A program made the position numbers and the translations under genes. From Spraguea lophii (lineage: Eukaryota > Microsporidia > Spragueidae), in the NCBI GenBank assembly GCA_001887945.1, contig LDOQ01000324.1:1-23303 (forward strand): 23,303 nt of DNA. Reading direction: 5' to 3'. Under the pieces are notes generated by a model. That model was not told the origin of the DNA and did not search any database. It was given only the letters and a program-made list of their open reading frames with translations. Of this stretch, positions 1 to 9,205 are shown in pieces; position 1 is the first letter of the stretch, and each line of letters starts with the position of its first letter.

Positions 1-130
1 TTGTTTTAGATATACATATAACGGATGGGACAGGAGAAAAGCAATATTGAAGCTTCTATATGTTTTAAAATATGTTAAGAATAAATTAATGGAATAAATT
101 TTATTTTACCAAAATTTTTTTATTTTTTTT

Positions 131-228
131 CTGAGGCCACTATTCTGTTATCTAAGGAAAATTTCAAACGTAAAAACCCTTTAACCCTGACAGAATAGTG
201 GCCTCCCTGAGGCCACTATTCTGTTATC
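131..228. repeat. GC-rich inverted/direct repeat cluster, MITE-like
   Basis: A 22-base unit starting CTGAGGCCACTATTCTGT occurs at 131-152 and again at 207-228 in direct orientation. Between them, 190-205 is its exact reverse complement. Arms 133-148 and 190-205 therefore form a 16-bp perfect inverted repeat with a 41-base spacer. Arms 190-205 and 209-224 form a 16-bp perfect palindrome around only three bases. The GC content stands out against the surrounding AT-rich DNA. The unit 131-205 resembles a tiny terminal-inverted-repeat element with part of a second copy attached. This is inference: no transposase and no clear target-site duplication are visible. It could instead be a transcribed hairpin. 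It lies in the 3' flank of the LRR gene; the rest of 1-396 shows nothing recognisable. Confidence 0.75.
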
Positions 229-396
229 AACCCCATTATAACTATAATTTATCAATTCCATAAATGTTATCTTCATTTAATATGGTAGATAATAATCTTT
301 AATTTATTTATTAGGAAAAATTTGCAATAGGTTAAATATTTGAATAAAAGTTAATATAAAAATAATTATAATTAGTTAATAAACTTTATTAACTAA

Positions 397-1983
397 TCAC
401 GTATCATCCATATTCATTATCATTCCAAAGTTTATAAGGATGTCATCTTCGGAATTTATTCTATCGGGTATTAATAAAATCGTAAAACGATTGTCACCGA
501 TCTTTGTACAAAGATATTCATCAGAAAAAATATAATGTTGCAGTGCATTTTTAGAATTAAAGGCAAATTCCGAAAACCTAAATTTTTTTGAAAATTTCAA
601 GCAATCTTCTAACTTTAAATCAATACCGTATATGCTTAATTTCCAGTTGGCCAATATCGCATATTTAAAATCATCCGGTAATTTTGTAATGTTACTATTT
701 TTTATGTTTAACGATAAATCGATATTTTGATCAAAAAGATTTACAGGGATTTGAGTAATTTGAAAATTTTCAATGCTAACCTCGGGAAATTTAGCAATTT
801 TTATTTTTTCAAATATTTCTTCGTATGAAGTTTTACCGTAATCATTAACATTCTCGTATAAATGGATTGATATACAATATCCACATATTCTCAGAAAATC
901 ATTGTATAGAATGTTAAATGTTTCTACATCAACATCTAACCTAAACAATACATTATAAGAAATAAATCGTGTCTTTGTGCTTTCTATATATTTTAAAATA
1001 TCAGAATCTATAGAAAATATTTTTATAGGATTATTTCTAATATCAACACTTCCGCTAACTGTTATAATATTTTGTGAAAATTTAATTTCGCTTAATTGAT
1101 TATTGGAAAGATTGATTTTTATTTCGTTATTCATAAAATAGCTTATATCTATTGATCCCTTAATTAAATTATTAGAAAGATTCAAATATTGTTCATCTGA
1201 ATATATAAATTCTGGTATAGAAGTGAAATTATTACATGAAAAGTCTAAATATTTTATTTTTGACAAGTATTTATATATATTATAAATAGTAGATTTATGA
1301 ACATCATTCAAAACAATATTACATTTTCCGTATTTTGTTATGGGAAAATTGGTTAAATTGTTGTTGATAATAGATAAATGATTTAATTCATAAAACTGTG
1401 TGATATCTTTAAATATATTAAATATCATATTTGTCGACATATCTCCTATACCATTAGAATCTAAAATTAACGTTTCAAGAGAATTGTTAAGCCATTTTAA
1501 TGAGTCGATTTTTACATTTTTCAAAACAAGACGCAAAATAGTATTATTTTTTATATTTTTTGGAAAACTAAATAATTTATATTCGGGTATATCTAAAATT
1601 AATTCTTTGAGTTTCAATTCTGTAAAAGCTTTTTTAGGAAATTCAATAAAATTATTGTTCTTAAGTTCTAAAGTTTCTAGTTTTTTAAGTCGAATTATAT
1701 TTTTGCATATCATTCCGATTTTCGTGTTTGTAAGTACTAATTTCTTAACATTCTTAAATTTTTTTGTAAGTTTTGGAAATCTCCGAATTTTATTTGATAT
1801 AAATAGTTCTGTAATGATAATATTACCAGTATTAAATTCAACTTCCTCATTGTATCGGTATAATAATGGTTGATTAAATATTCTTCCCTTTGATTTAAGA
1901 TATGCTTTTTTCCTATTTTTCTTATATATATTGTCAGTGCCTTTCAACAGTTTTATTGTGAGTAAAAATACTAGGAAATCCAT
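397..1983 (-). CDS. Leucine-rich repeat protein, probably secreted or surface
   Basis: The 528-residue product begins with a short hydrophobic stretch (MDFLVFLLTIKLLKG), a plausible signal peptide. A lysine-rich segment follows, then irregular leucine-rich repeats over roughly residues 80-330. Repeat cores visible include LETLELKNNNFIEFP, LETLILDSNGIG, LNHLSIINNNLTNFP, IKYLDFSCNNFTSIP, YLNLSNNLIKG and INLSNNQL. These fit the LxxLxLxxNxLxxxP pattern, and a further LRR-like stretch (VSIENFQITQIPVNLF) lies near residue 405. The C-terminal ~100 residues contain no domain I recognise. LRR proteins with signal peptides are expanded, lineage-specific families in several microsporidia and are often proposed to face the host. 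That role is inferred here. The start is the first ATG of the frame; no CCC motif precedes it, unlike most genes in the window. The LRR call is firm; partner and location are unknown. Confidence 0.8.
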   Translation of the reverse strand: MDFLVFLLTIKLLKGTDNIYKKNRKKAYLKSKGRIFNQPLLYRYNEEVEFNTGNIIITELFISNKIRRFPKLTKKFKNVKKLVLTNTKIGMICKNIIRLKKLETLELKNNNFIEFPKKAFTELKLKELILDIPEYKLFSFPKNIKNNTILRLVLKNVKIDSLKWLNNSLETLILDSNGIGDMSTNMIFNIFKDITQFYELNHLSIINNNLTNFPITKYGKCNIVLNDVHKSTIYNIYKYLSKIKYLDFSCNNFTSIPEFIYSDEQYLNLSNNLIKGSIDISYFMNNEIKINLSNNQLSEIKFSQNIITVSGSVDIRNNPIKIFSIDSDILKYIESTKTRFISYNVLFRLDVDVETFNILYNDFLRICGYCISIHLYENVNDYGKTSYEEIFEKIKIAKFPEVSIENFQITQIPVNLFDQNIDLSLNIKNSNITKLPDDFKYAILANWKLSIYGIDLKLEDCLKFSKKFRFSEFAFNSKNALQHYIFSDEYLCTKIGDNRFTILLIPDRINSEDDILINFGMIMNMDDT

Positions 1984-3140
1984 TTAATATTCATACAAAA
2001 TTATTATTTAAATATACTGAAAAAAAATTTTGACTGATAAAAATATGTCAAAAGAATACAAACAAAATTTTTATTTAGAAATCGTAAACATGATTAAGAT
2101 ATTATTTAATTAAATATCCAAAATATTATTTTGTTTAATTTTATAAAATTTTGAAAATGTCAAAATGAATTGCTAAGAAATGTATGAAATATAATTTAAA
2201 ATAAGAAATTGTATGTGCTTTTATTAATTTTTTATAAAATTTTATTATATAAATTGAATTTTTCTATTTTTTTCCAAAAGAAAAAAATAATCTTTGGAAA
2301 TAAACGTATTTAGAAAAAAAGCAATTAAAATATATTTAACAACTTTAATTTAAGTAAATAAAATACGGGGTTTTACATAATTAATATCTTTCATTTATAT
2401 TTACCAATTTAAATTTCTGAATAATTGCATCTTATAACAATAAGGTAAATTATATTAATGTATATTATAAAATCCAATAAGTTCCTTGGCAATGATTCTC
2501 ATAGGAAAATAAAATTTGTCTTCTATATTACAGTTATTTCAAATTAATTATATCAAAAAAGAATAAATATTTTTGTAACATTTCATCTATAATTTTTTAA
2601 AATTTTTTTATTCGGTTTGTTAAAAAACAAATTTTCGTTCGTGTATCAATGAAATATCCTTATTTTCCAGATTTATGTTAAATCGTTAAATTTTAAAATA
2701 TTTTGGAAATATGAATTGAGTTATTTTCAATATACAATATAATAACATAAGTTAAAATAATAAACGCTGTGGAAATAAAAGAATTATCTCGGTTATACAC
2801 CATATATAAAAACCTTTGTTATATTATAATAATACTTAATAGATTACGCAAAACACTCAACAATAAACTTAAACTTCATTATTATTATATTACAAAGGGT
2901 TGTAAAAATCTTATAAAATTTGCAATATTCGACATAAAACACAAATTATGATTAGCTAAAAGGGATGCATTAACAATCTTAATAATTGATCAATAAAGTA
3001 TTATTACAAATTATGATATAATTAATTTTTATAAAATTAATATTTAAGCAATATATACTGGGCCATATCGTTTTTAATTAAAAAAATAATTAACAAACCA
3101 TACACATTTAAAAATCTATATTACATTTTTTTGAAAAATG

Positions 3141-3166
3141 ATTTATCCGGTCATCGCCTGATAAAT
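3141..3166. other. Short imperfect hairpin
   Basis: ATTTATC at 3141-3147 pairs with GATAAAT at 3160-3166. After one mismatch, GG at 3149-3150 pairs with CC at 3157-3158 around a six-base loop. The patch is GC-richer than its flanks. It lies about 170 bases upstream of the WD-repeat gene. It could be part of an RNA or a chance palindrome. Confidence 0.3.
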
Positions 3167-3323
3167 AAAAAGAAATAAATCAAAAGCTTTCAAATCTCTT
3201 CATAAAACCATTTTAAATAGAATATCAAAAATTTTTCGAAAGGTAAATTACATATTTTTATCAATTTTTTAAATATTCATTTTTTACTGCCCAATTTTAT
3301 TTTTTTAAAATATCTAAAATTTT

Positions 3324-3333
3324 ACTTACCCCT
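3324..3333 (+). promoter_or_regulatory. CCC-type motif before WD-repeat gene
   Basis: ACTTACCCCT ends four bases before the ATG at 3338. It shares the ACTTACCC core with the motif before the DNA polymerase alpha gene (17551-17561, minus). Short CCC or GGG motifs just upstream of the start codon are reported as expression signals in microsporidia. Confidence 0.55.
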
Positions 3334-3337
3334 ATTT

Positions 3338-4414
3338 ATGGATACAGATGACGATCCTTCATCGTGCTCTATTGTTCATTTACCGCTTCTTGACACCGAA
3401 GTAGTTGATAGTTCTGATGATGGATATGATATATTAGAACATATATCTCTTGAATATCCTTCACAAACAGTGTGCAAACAGAACAACAATATCATAGTTG
3501 CACCCAATACAGAAAACACAACACCATATATTCTTTCATTGAAATTCGATAGTTTTAATTCTATAGATAATTTTAAACATTCAAAAACAGATGTTAAAGA
3601 TAATATTAACAGAATTAAAATTAAGAGCAAAATTTATGCTATAACAGATAAAACACTGGAAATATTTGATTCTGAGCTTAATAACCTTGATACAATCTCA
3701 ATTAATCAAATATCCCGAGAATGTTGTTTTTCATATGGTATAGATGCTGATGAAATTATAGCCATTTCTACAACTGATGGAAATTTAATAGTTTTGGATA
3801 AAAGCTTAATAGACGTACAAAAAAATAAAATACATCTTTCAGATATTAATGATATTAAAACCAAGGAAAATATGATATACAGTTGTTCTAATGATAGAAC
3901 AATATCAGTATACGATAGAAGATCTAATAGTCACATATCCATTGGAAAAAATAATTCTGATAATTATTCCAAGAATATAACATTTAATTCTGAATTAAAT
4001 GCGATAGACGTAAGAGATAATAAAATATTAGTTGGAGAGGATGATGGAAATATAAGTTTATTAGATCTAAGAAAATACAACCATCTCATTCTTTCAACTG
4101 ATAACCATTTTGATAATGAGAGTGGAAAAGAAAGTATGAGTGATAGTAGTGATAACAGACAAAAATATATTGATACCTTCAAATATGATCCAGAACATCG
4201 TAAACCCATTACATCAGTTTCTTTTTATTCTTCTAACAATTTTATCAGTACTTCTGACGATAAAGTATGTTTATGGGATATTTCTTTAAAAGAATCTATA
4301 TTTGACCACGATGGACAGGAATATTACAAACAAGGTATATATTTAGAAGATAATATATTTGTAGTAACATCTATTGATGGATTATGCTTCTTTAAGCCTG
4401 ATATTCAGAAATGA
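3338..4414 (+). CDS. RRB1: WD-repeat ribosome assembly protein, Rrb1/GRWD1-like
   Basis: A 358-residue WD-repeat protein with an acidic N-terminus. The end of the chain reads TSDDKVCLWDIS (about 305-316), then FDHDGQEYYKQGIYLED, then VVTSIDGLCFFKP. This parallels the C-terminus of GRWD1/Rrb1, where a WD repeat is followed by an HQG segment and a final strand ending in G-F-x-x-F. Residues 31-66 (DILEHISLEYP, then VAPNTENTTPYIL) resemble the N-terminal CAF1C-H4-binding-like segment of that family. Other strands include SCSNDRTISVYDRR (182-195) and VGEDDGNISLLDLR (232-245). In yeast Rrb1 is a nuclear chaperone for ribosomal protein L3 in 60S assembly. The protein is clearly shorter than its yeast and human counterparts, with an acidic serine-rich linker at about 254-275. 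Family call by eye; another WD protein such as an Rbap48 relative is the main alternative. Confidence 0.65.
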   Translation: MDTDDDPSSCSIVHLPLLDTEVVDSSDDGYDILEHISLEYPSQTVCKQNNNIIVAPNTENTTPYILSLKFDSFNSIDNFKHSKTDVKDNINRIKIKSKIYAITDKTLEIFDSELNNLDTISINQISRECCFSYGIDADEIIAISTTDGNLIVLDKSLIDVQKNKIHLSDINDIKTKENMIYSCSNDRTISVYDRRSNSHISIGKNNSDNYSKNITFNSELNAIDVRDNKILVGEDDGNISLLDLRKYNHLILSTDNHFDNESGKESMSDSSDNRQKYIDTFKYDPEHRKPITSVSFYSSNNFISTSDDKVCLWDISLKESIFDHDGQEYYKQGIYLEDNIFVVTSIDGLCFFKPDIQK

Positions 4415-4715
4415 AAAAATAAACAGTTATTCGTCTAAGTGATTTTTATTGATTGAATATTTTTTTTATATTTTCCATTTAATTCAAAAATATTCTCTGT
4501 TGGTAAAAAACTTGAAATATTTTATTAAATAAAAGTAAAATTTATTGTTTTATTAAATAAGAATAACGAAAAATATAAATAAAACATTTAACTCCAAGAA
4601 GAGTATAATGTTTTTTTAAATAATATTTTTTATTCTTCGTTAAAAAAAATATTTCATTTCTTAGATATACAAAATAATATTTAAAAATATTACATACAAG
4701 AATAATATAATTTAT

Positions 4716-6464
4716 TTAAATGAGATATACTTCTTTATACAATTTCTTTAAATTATATCCTTCTGAAATAATATCCAATATTTCTACATCATTTTCTATT
4801 TTAATATTTATTTTTTTATTTCTTTTATCATTACCTTCATTACAAATACTATCTTCAATACATTGCCCTTCTAATTTATTATCTACTTCTATACCATCAG
4901 TATTTTTTATAATATTTTTATATATAACACTACCACCACCATCTATTATTAATTTATAAATATGATCACGTATATTTTCTACAATAAAATTTATATTTTC
5001 AAATATCCTATCTTTATCTAATATTCTATTAATTACACCATTACTATTCTTTAATACCTTATCTCCTGGTATAATATATTTAAATATATCATAAGGAATA
5101 TAATTACTAATATTTTTATCGTATTTTTCTTTTTCTTTTTTTCTTCCATATACAGATGTAAAATGATATATAAATTTTATATCCAATACCATATATCCTT
5201 TTACCAATGCTTCTAAATATTTATACGTTCTTCTACATCTATTATTTTTATCTTTTTTTGTAATTAATATTTCTAATGTATTATTCTTTCTTTTATTATC
5301 ATCTTCTGTTTTTCTTTTAATATTTTTATATTTATTTGTATGTGATAAAATATTATATTCTTCTGCAGTAGATAATCCTGTGCATGTGTATAAAATATTT
5401 ATATTTTCAAAAAATATTATTGAGTCTTTTCTATTTACTTTTATATTTATAAATATTTTATTCTTTGTAATATCAGATAGATTATATTCCTTAAAGATTT
5501 TATTATCTGGTATAGATGTTTTATTATCTGGTATAGATACTTTATTATCTTCATAATATTTATTATCATCTGTTATATATATTTCATTAGTTGTTATAGA
5601 TGTGTCATTATCAGGTATAGATAGTTTGTTATTATTATAACTGTTATTCTCTTCATTAAAGATTTTATTCTCTTCATTACAACTGTTATTCTCCTCATCA
5701 ATGATTTTATTATCGTCATTATATTTGTTAGTTTCTTCATTAAATATTTTATTATCTTCATTATAATCACTATTATCTGTTACACTCTTAGGAGTAGATA
5801 GAATCTTATTCATTTCTTCAATATTATTATTTTCTTTATTTTCACAATTTGATGTTATATCTTCTATATTATCTTTAAGTATGGTTATATCGTTTGTTTT
5901 AAAATCCTTAGTATTAGTATTATCTAATATATTAAGCATTTCTTTTTCAAAGTGTTGTTCATCCTCTGCTCTTTCAGAAATATTATATTCTTTTTTATCC
6001 AAACTATCAGCTTTTGTATTTTCTTCTTTTTTTAGTCTCTTATAATTATTTTCTATATAAATATTATGTTTGCTTTCTTTCAGATCTAAATCTTTGTCAA
6101 TATCTTCAGTATTACTTATAGTATCGTTATCTATAGGATGTTTAGTAATAACTTCCAATGTATTTTTATCATAATTATCATTGGTTTCTATTTCATTATT
6201 TTCAATGGTGTTATTACTTTCTAATTTTATTTTATTACATTTCATTTTTCTTATTTTTTCACTTATTTCTTTGTCTAATTCCATAATAAGTTCAATATTT
6301 TCATATTCTTTGTTTTTATTATTATTTTTATTATCTCGATGTTTATTGTAACAACTATTGCATAAAAATTTATGTTTTTCTATAACACCGGTATTTTTTC
6401 TGCATTTTTGACAATATAACAAATTTTTAAGTATATGTAAATGCGATAGTATATTTTTATTCAT
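4716..6464 (-). CDS. Zn-binding, low-complexity protein with C-terminal tandem BRCT domains
   Basis: The 582-residue product has three parts. Residues 18-38 hold two CxxC pairs (C18, C21, C35, C38), likely one zinc-binding knuckle. Residues 45-340 are Asn/Glu/Asp/Lys-rich low complexity with internal repeats such as KIFNEE and SIPDNK. Residues about 350-582 look like two BRCT domains. The first has ILYTCTGLS, then LEILITKK, then CRRTYKYLEALVKGYMVLDIKFI, matching the RTxKxLxAxxxGxxIV pattern of BRCT helix 2 and strand 4. The second has IFENINFIV, then IYKLIIDGGGSVI, the usual GGG turn. Tandem BRCTs bind phosphorylated partners in DNA-damage signalling (Brc1/Rtt107, MDC1, PTIP types). A repair or checkpoint role is inferred. 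The key phosphate-binding residues cannot be judged without alignment. No CCC motif lies immediately upstream; ACCC occurs about 30 bases before the ATG. Confidence 0.6.
   Translation of the reverse strand: MNKNILSHLHILKNLLYCQKCRKNTGVIEKHKFLCNSCYNKHRDNKNNNKNKEYENIELIMELDKEISEKIRKMKCNKIKLESNNTIENNEIETNDNYDKNTLEVITKHPIDNDTISNTEDIDKDLDLKESKHNIYIENNYKRLKKEENTKADSLDKKEYNISERAEDEQHFEKEMLNILDNTNTKDFKTNDITILKDNIEDITSNCENKENNNIEEMNKILSTPKSVTDNSDYNEDNKIFNEETNKYNDDNKIIDEENNSCNEENKIFNEENNSYNNNKLSIPDNDTSITTNEIYITDDNKYYEDNKVSIPDNKTSIPDNKIFKEYNLSDITKNKIFINIKVNRKDSIIFFENINILYTCTGLSTAEEYNILSHTNKYKNIKRKTEDDNKRKNNTLEILITKKDKNNRCRRTYKYLEALVKGYMVLDIKFIYHFTSVYGRKKEKEKYDKNISNYIPYDIFKYIIPGDKVLKNSNGVINRILDKDRIFENINFIVENIRDHIYKLIIDGGGSVIYKNIIKNTDGIEVDNKLEGQCIEDSICNEGNDKRNKKINIKIENDVEILDIISEGYNLKKLYKEVYLI
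5480..5770. repeat. Degenerate coding minisatellite
   Basis: Within the BRCT-protein gene the DNA repeats short units. TTATTATCTGGTATAGAT occurs twice in close succession near 5500-5540 and in a variant form near 5610. A second unit around TTCATTAAAGATTTTATT recurs at about 5650-5760. On the minus strand these encode the SIPDNK and NKIFNEE-type peptide repeats. This suggests slippage-driven expansion of the linker. Confidence 0.6.
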
Positions 6465-6923
6465 TGTTATAATTATGATTATTGTGTTAGTAAGGGTTTT
6501 TTTGTTTATGAAAAGTGTAATAATAATTTTATTTAATTTTTTATTTTATTATACAAAAGAGTTATTCGTTTAATCTTATAAAATGTATTATATTTATTTT
6601 TATTAAAGAAATATCTTTATTATTTTATAGATTTTTTAAAAATATATTAAATATTATTGTACATATATCTTTACGATTAAAGTTATATCTTATGTATATA
6701 TTTTTATTATTTGTAAATTAACTGTGCTATTAAACTACATGAATTATTAGTTTTATAACTTTGTTATATTTATAAAATTAAATTTATAAGGATAGAAATG
6801 AATTATTTCTTTAACGAGGAATATTATGTGATTTTTATATCAAAAATATGAATAAATTATTTAAATATTAATCTAAAAAACAATTATAATAAAAATTATA
6901 TTTTTAGTTTAAAAACAAATAAA
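6465..6923. other. AT-rich intergenic region
   Basis: I see nothing recognisable between the BRCT-protein start and the tRNA gene apart from A/T runs. It should contain the BRCT gene's promoter (the ATG is at 6464, minus) and the Pol III terminator of the tRNA: the T-run needed on the minus strand is the AAAA/AAAAA run at 6911-6924. Confidence 0.5.
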
Positions 6924-6996
6924 AGGCTCCTACGTGAATCGAACACGCGACCTTTCGCTTACTAGGCGAACGCTCTAACCACTGAGCTAAGAAGCC
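6924..6996 (-). tRNA. tRNA-Thr, anticodon AGT
   Basis: The minus strand folds as a complete 73-nt cloverleaf. The acceptor arms are GGCTTCT and AGGAGCC with one G-U pair and discriminator T. The D-arm is GCTC/GAGC. The anticodon stem is TTCGC/GCGAA with loop CTAGTAA, so the anticodon is AGT (threonine; A34 is probably edited to inosine). The T-arm is GCGTG/CACGT with loop TTCGATT. Box A (TTAGCTCAGTGG) and box B (GTGTTCGATTC) match Pol III promoter consensus. There is no encoded CCA, as expected of a eukaryotic nuclear gene, and no intron. Confidence 0.96.
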
Positions 6997-7596
6997 TAGA
7001 TTTGTAAGTGTGAATTAATAAAAATATTATATGTATACTTGTTAACCTTCAGAAATAAATTTGTATTCTATTGTATTAGAGAAATTTTAATATAAAGATA
7101 AATTTGAAAGTGTTAAATTAATAGATATTTCAATTTATATAATATTATCTCTCCAACATGTAATTATTTTCATATAATACAGTTTGACTCTGTTATATAA
7201 ACACTTATAATCATATGAATAAAATAAATATACGGTATGATTTCCTTATAAAAATATAATTTTTAAATAATTATTAAAGAAATTAAATTTTTCTATGAAA
7301 TTTAATTTTATATTATTATTTTACTTTCAACTTACCTTGATATTCTGTTACACAGAAATTTAATCACGATATTTTTTCAACCATTAATAGTAAATTAATT
7401 AAATTACAGGTGAATAAAATTGAAAATAAAAAAAACCTGATTAATTTATCTTATGGACTTAAAACGTATCATTACTATACAATTTCAATAATATTGAACA
7501 AATATTATTCCTATTTTAGTGATAGCCATTTAAGTAACTTTCCTTAAAATAACGTTAAAGAAATATTTATAGTCTTAGTTTTCAAAGAGGCCAAAT
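6997..7596. other. AT-rich intergenic region
   Basis: I see no gene or clear structure. It separates the tRNA-Thr 5' end from the 514-residue protein gene, and the last ~15 bases carry a GAGGCC motif before the ATG. Confidence 0.5.
7587..7592 (+). promoter_or_regulatory. GAGGCC motif before ATG
   Basis: GAGGCC ends four bases before the ATG at 7597. It is a GC-rich hexamer in an AT-rich flank, in the position where other genes here carry CCC or GGG motifs. It supports the chosen start. Confidence 0.4.
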
Positions 7597-9141
7597 ATGG
7601 TGACTTTTGTTTATATTTTATTTTTTATTGCATTGTTTAAACTTACTATAGTTATTTTATATAAGTATGTATTACCTGAATGCGTTGCACTAAGAATAGA
7701 TAAATGCAGTGGAATAAAAATGAATATATATCCAAAGCGTGGAAAACTAAAAAAACATTATTTGGACGGGAAAAATGAATGCGGTGAGCATTTTTATACA
7801 CAGAAAGATAACTATAACGGAGAAAATTCAAAAAGCAATGATAGAATAGAAGGGACAGAGAATAAAAATAAAAAAAGTAAGGGGGAAAATAAGTCGGAAC
7901 GGGATGCTGAGTTTTCTTGGATACCCAGTAGGAAAACCTATTGTCCACATAAAAATCATTATGAATTAAATTTTATGGATGATATATGGAACTTAAAATT
8001 ACCATCGGAATATACAACAGAGATAAGTTTACAAGGAAATGATGATGTAGGTGAACAAGATGATATATGTCAGAAGGGTTATGATCCAGATAGTGATGAA
8101 CAAAAAGTAGGTGCTAAAAGGAAAAAGAAAAGAAAACATTTAAATCAATGTGAATCAATGAAAACCAAAAAACCTATTCACAGAGAATTAGAAGTAAATC
8201 CTTCATTACAGAATGGAGAATATTATCCAAATCGTACAAACCCAACTGAACCACATTATTTGGATGAAAATAACATTGAGAAGAAACAAAATACTTATTA
8301 TTCCGTAAATAAAGGATATATGGTTACGGATGCTTACGATGGATATAGATATAGATGCGAACAATATTTAGCTGGTCTAAATACGCCTATAATTAGAAAT
8401 GACCCGCCTGGTGTAGATATATCCATAACTGATAATAAATGTGGCGTTGAAACTGATTCATCAGGTAAAAATATAAGTTCTTCATCCACACAATCCAGTC
8501 CATGCCAAGATAACACAGATACAAGTGGATCAAGATTTTCAGAAACGTTTAATGTATCTGATTCTGAAATAAAAAAAAGAGATGATATAATGCCACAAAT
8601 ACAAAGCTGTACGAGTACAAATGATGAACTACTGATAACACTTAAACCCCGTTTGACCAATTTACCGACTTACTCATCTGCGACATTATCATCGAATAGC
8701 GAAAAAGATTCAACGTCAATAATACGTCTTGATATAAATGATGATTTATTAGAAGAAGATATGTTACGAAAAACTACATTATACAATTCAAAATCAACTG
8801 AAAGCGGTAATTCAAGTATGTGGGGTCTGTGGGGATTAAGAAATATCACACCTGTTCTGGAAAAAAAGCAGAAAAAACGAAAGATGAAAAAATGTTTAAC
8901 GGATTTTGAGAATACGAAATCTGCCACTATATCGCGTATGGTCTTATCAACATTAGCTATTCCATTATGTTCTAATGTTGGTGTCGCCTCACCATATGAA
9001 AACGACAAATCGTTAATTCAGTATATTGACGGAAAGAGCGGAACAAGTAGTACAAATTTGGATTCAGATAATGATACTTGTAGATCAAGAAAAAGCAAAA
9101 AAGGATTTTTTCCATGTTGTCTTCAACAGAAAACAATATAA
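7597..9141 (+). CDS. Unrecognised protein with N-terminal membrane segment
   Basis: I do not recognise a family for this 514-residue protein. Residues about 4-25 (FVYILFFIALFKLTIVILYKY) form one strong hydrophobic segment, either an uncleaved membrane anchor or a signal peptide. The rest is hydrophilic: Lys/Glu/Asn-rich around residues 75-110, basic at 174-182 (AKRKKKRKH), and Ser/Thr/Asp-rich at about 285-375. A Trp-rich spot SMWGLWGLRN lies near residue 410, followed by a basic cluster. The C-terminus has a basic stretch (RSRKSKKG), two Phe, then PCCLQQKTI with C507-C508. Basic plus aromatic plus Cys-Cys is the kind of tail that can be palmitoylated, which is inference. The gene is less AT-biased than its neighbours. 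It converges on the Sm-like gene with only 64 bases between stops. A surface or secretory-pathway protein is likely; function unknown. Confidence 0.7.
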   Translation: MVTFVYILFFIALFKLTIVILYKYVLPECVALRIDKCSGIKMNIYPKRGKLKKHYLDGKNECGEHFYTQKDNYNGENSKSNDRIEGTENKNKKSKGENKSERDAEFSWIPSRKTYCPHKNHYELNFMDDIWNLKLPSEYTTEISLQGNDDVGEQDDICQKGYDPDSDEQKVGAKRKKKRKHLNQCESMKTKKPIHRELEVNPSLQNGEYYPNRTNPTEPHYLDENNIEKKQNTYYSVNKGYMVTDAYDGYRYRCEQYLAGLNTPIIRNDPPGVDISITDNKCGVETDSSGKNISSSSTQSSPCQDNTDTSGSRFSETFNVSDSEIKKRDDIMPQIQSCTSTNDELLITLKPRLTNLPTYSSATLSSNSEKDSTSIIRLDINDDLLEEDMLRKTTLYNSKSTESGNSSMWGLWGLRNITPVLEKKQKKRKMKKCLTDFENTKSATISRMVLSTLAIPLCSNVGVASPYENDKSLIQYIDGKSGTSSTNLDSDNDTCRSRKSKKGFFPCCLQQKTI

Positions 9142-9205
9142 AAATTTGAAATAAAATGTGCCAACTCAAAGATTTTTATTTTTTTATATTTTAAAGACGC
9201 TATTT

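Larger units (their letters stand above)
1984..3337. other. Gene-poor AT-rich intergenic region
   Basis: About 1.35 kb lies between the divergently oriented LRR gene and the WD-repeat gene. I see no credible coding sequence; the only open frame of note (about 2769-2951, plus) would need a GTG start and is low-complexity. A possible small hairpin is at 3141-3166. Otherwise I see only A/T runs. Confidence 0.6.

Noticed and set aside
1400..1873. 157-codon plus-strand frame opposite the LRR gene
   Set aside because: Shadow of the LRR repeats on the opposite strand; hydrophobic composition follows from the reverse complement of Lys/Asn/Leu codons.
2769..2951. 60-codon plus-strand open frame
   Set aside because: It lacks an ATG at its start (GTG), is low-complexity Lys/Ile/Tyr-rich, has no upstream motif, and is expected by chance in such AT-rich DNA.
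5480..5770. CRISPR-like array
   Set aside because: The repeats are short, degenerate and in frame with a peptide repeat of the BRCT protein; there are no uniform spacers and the genome is eukaryotic.
8334..9008. Minus-strand frames opposite the 514-residue gene
   Set aside because: They overlap the longer plus-strand gene fully, have no motif before their starts and no recognisable domain.
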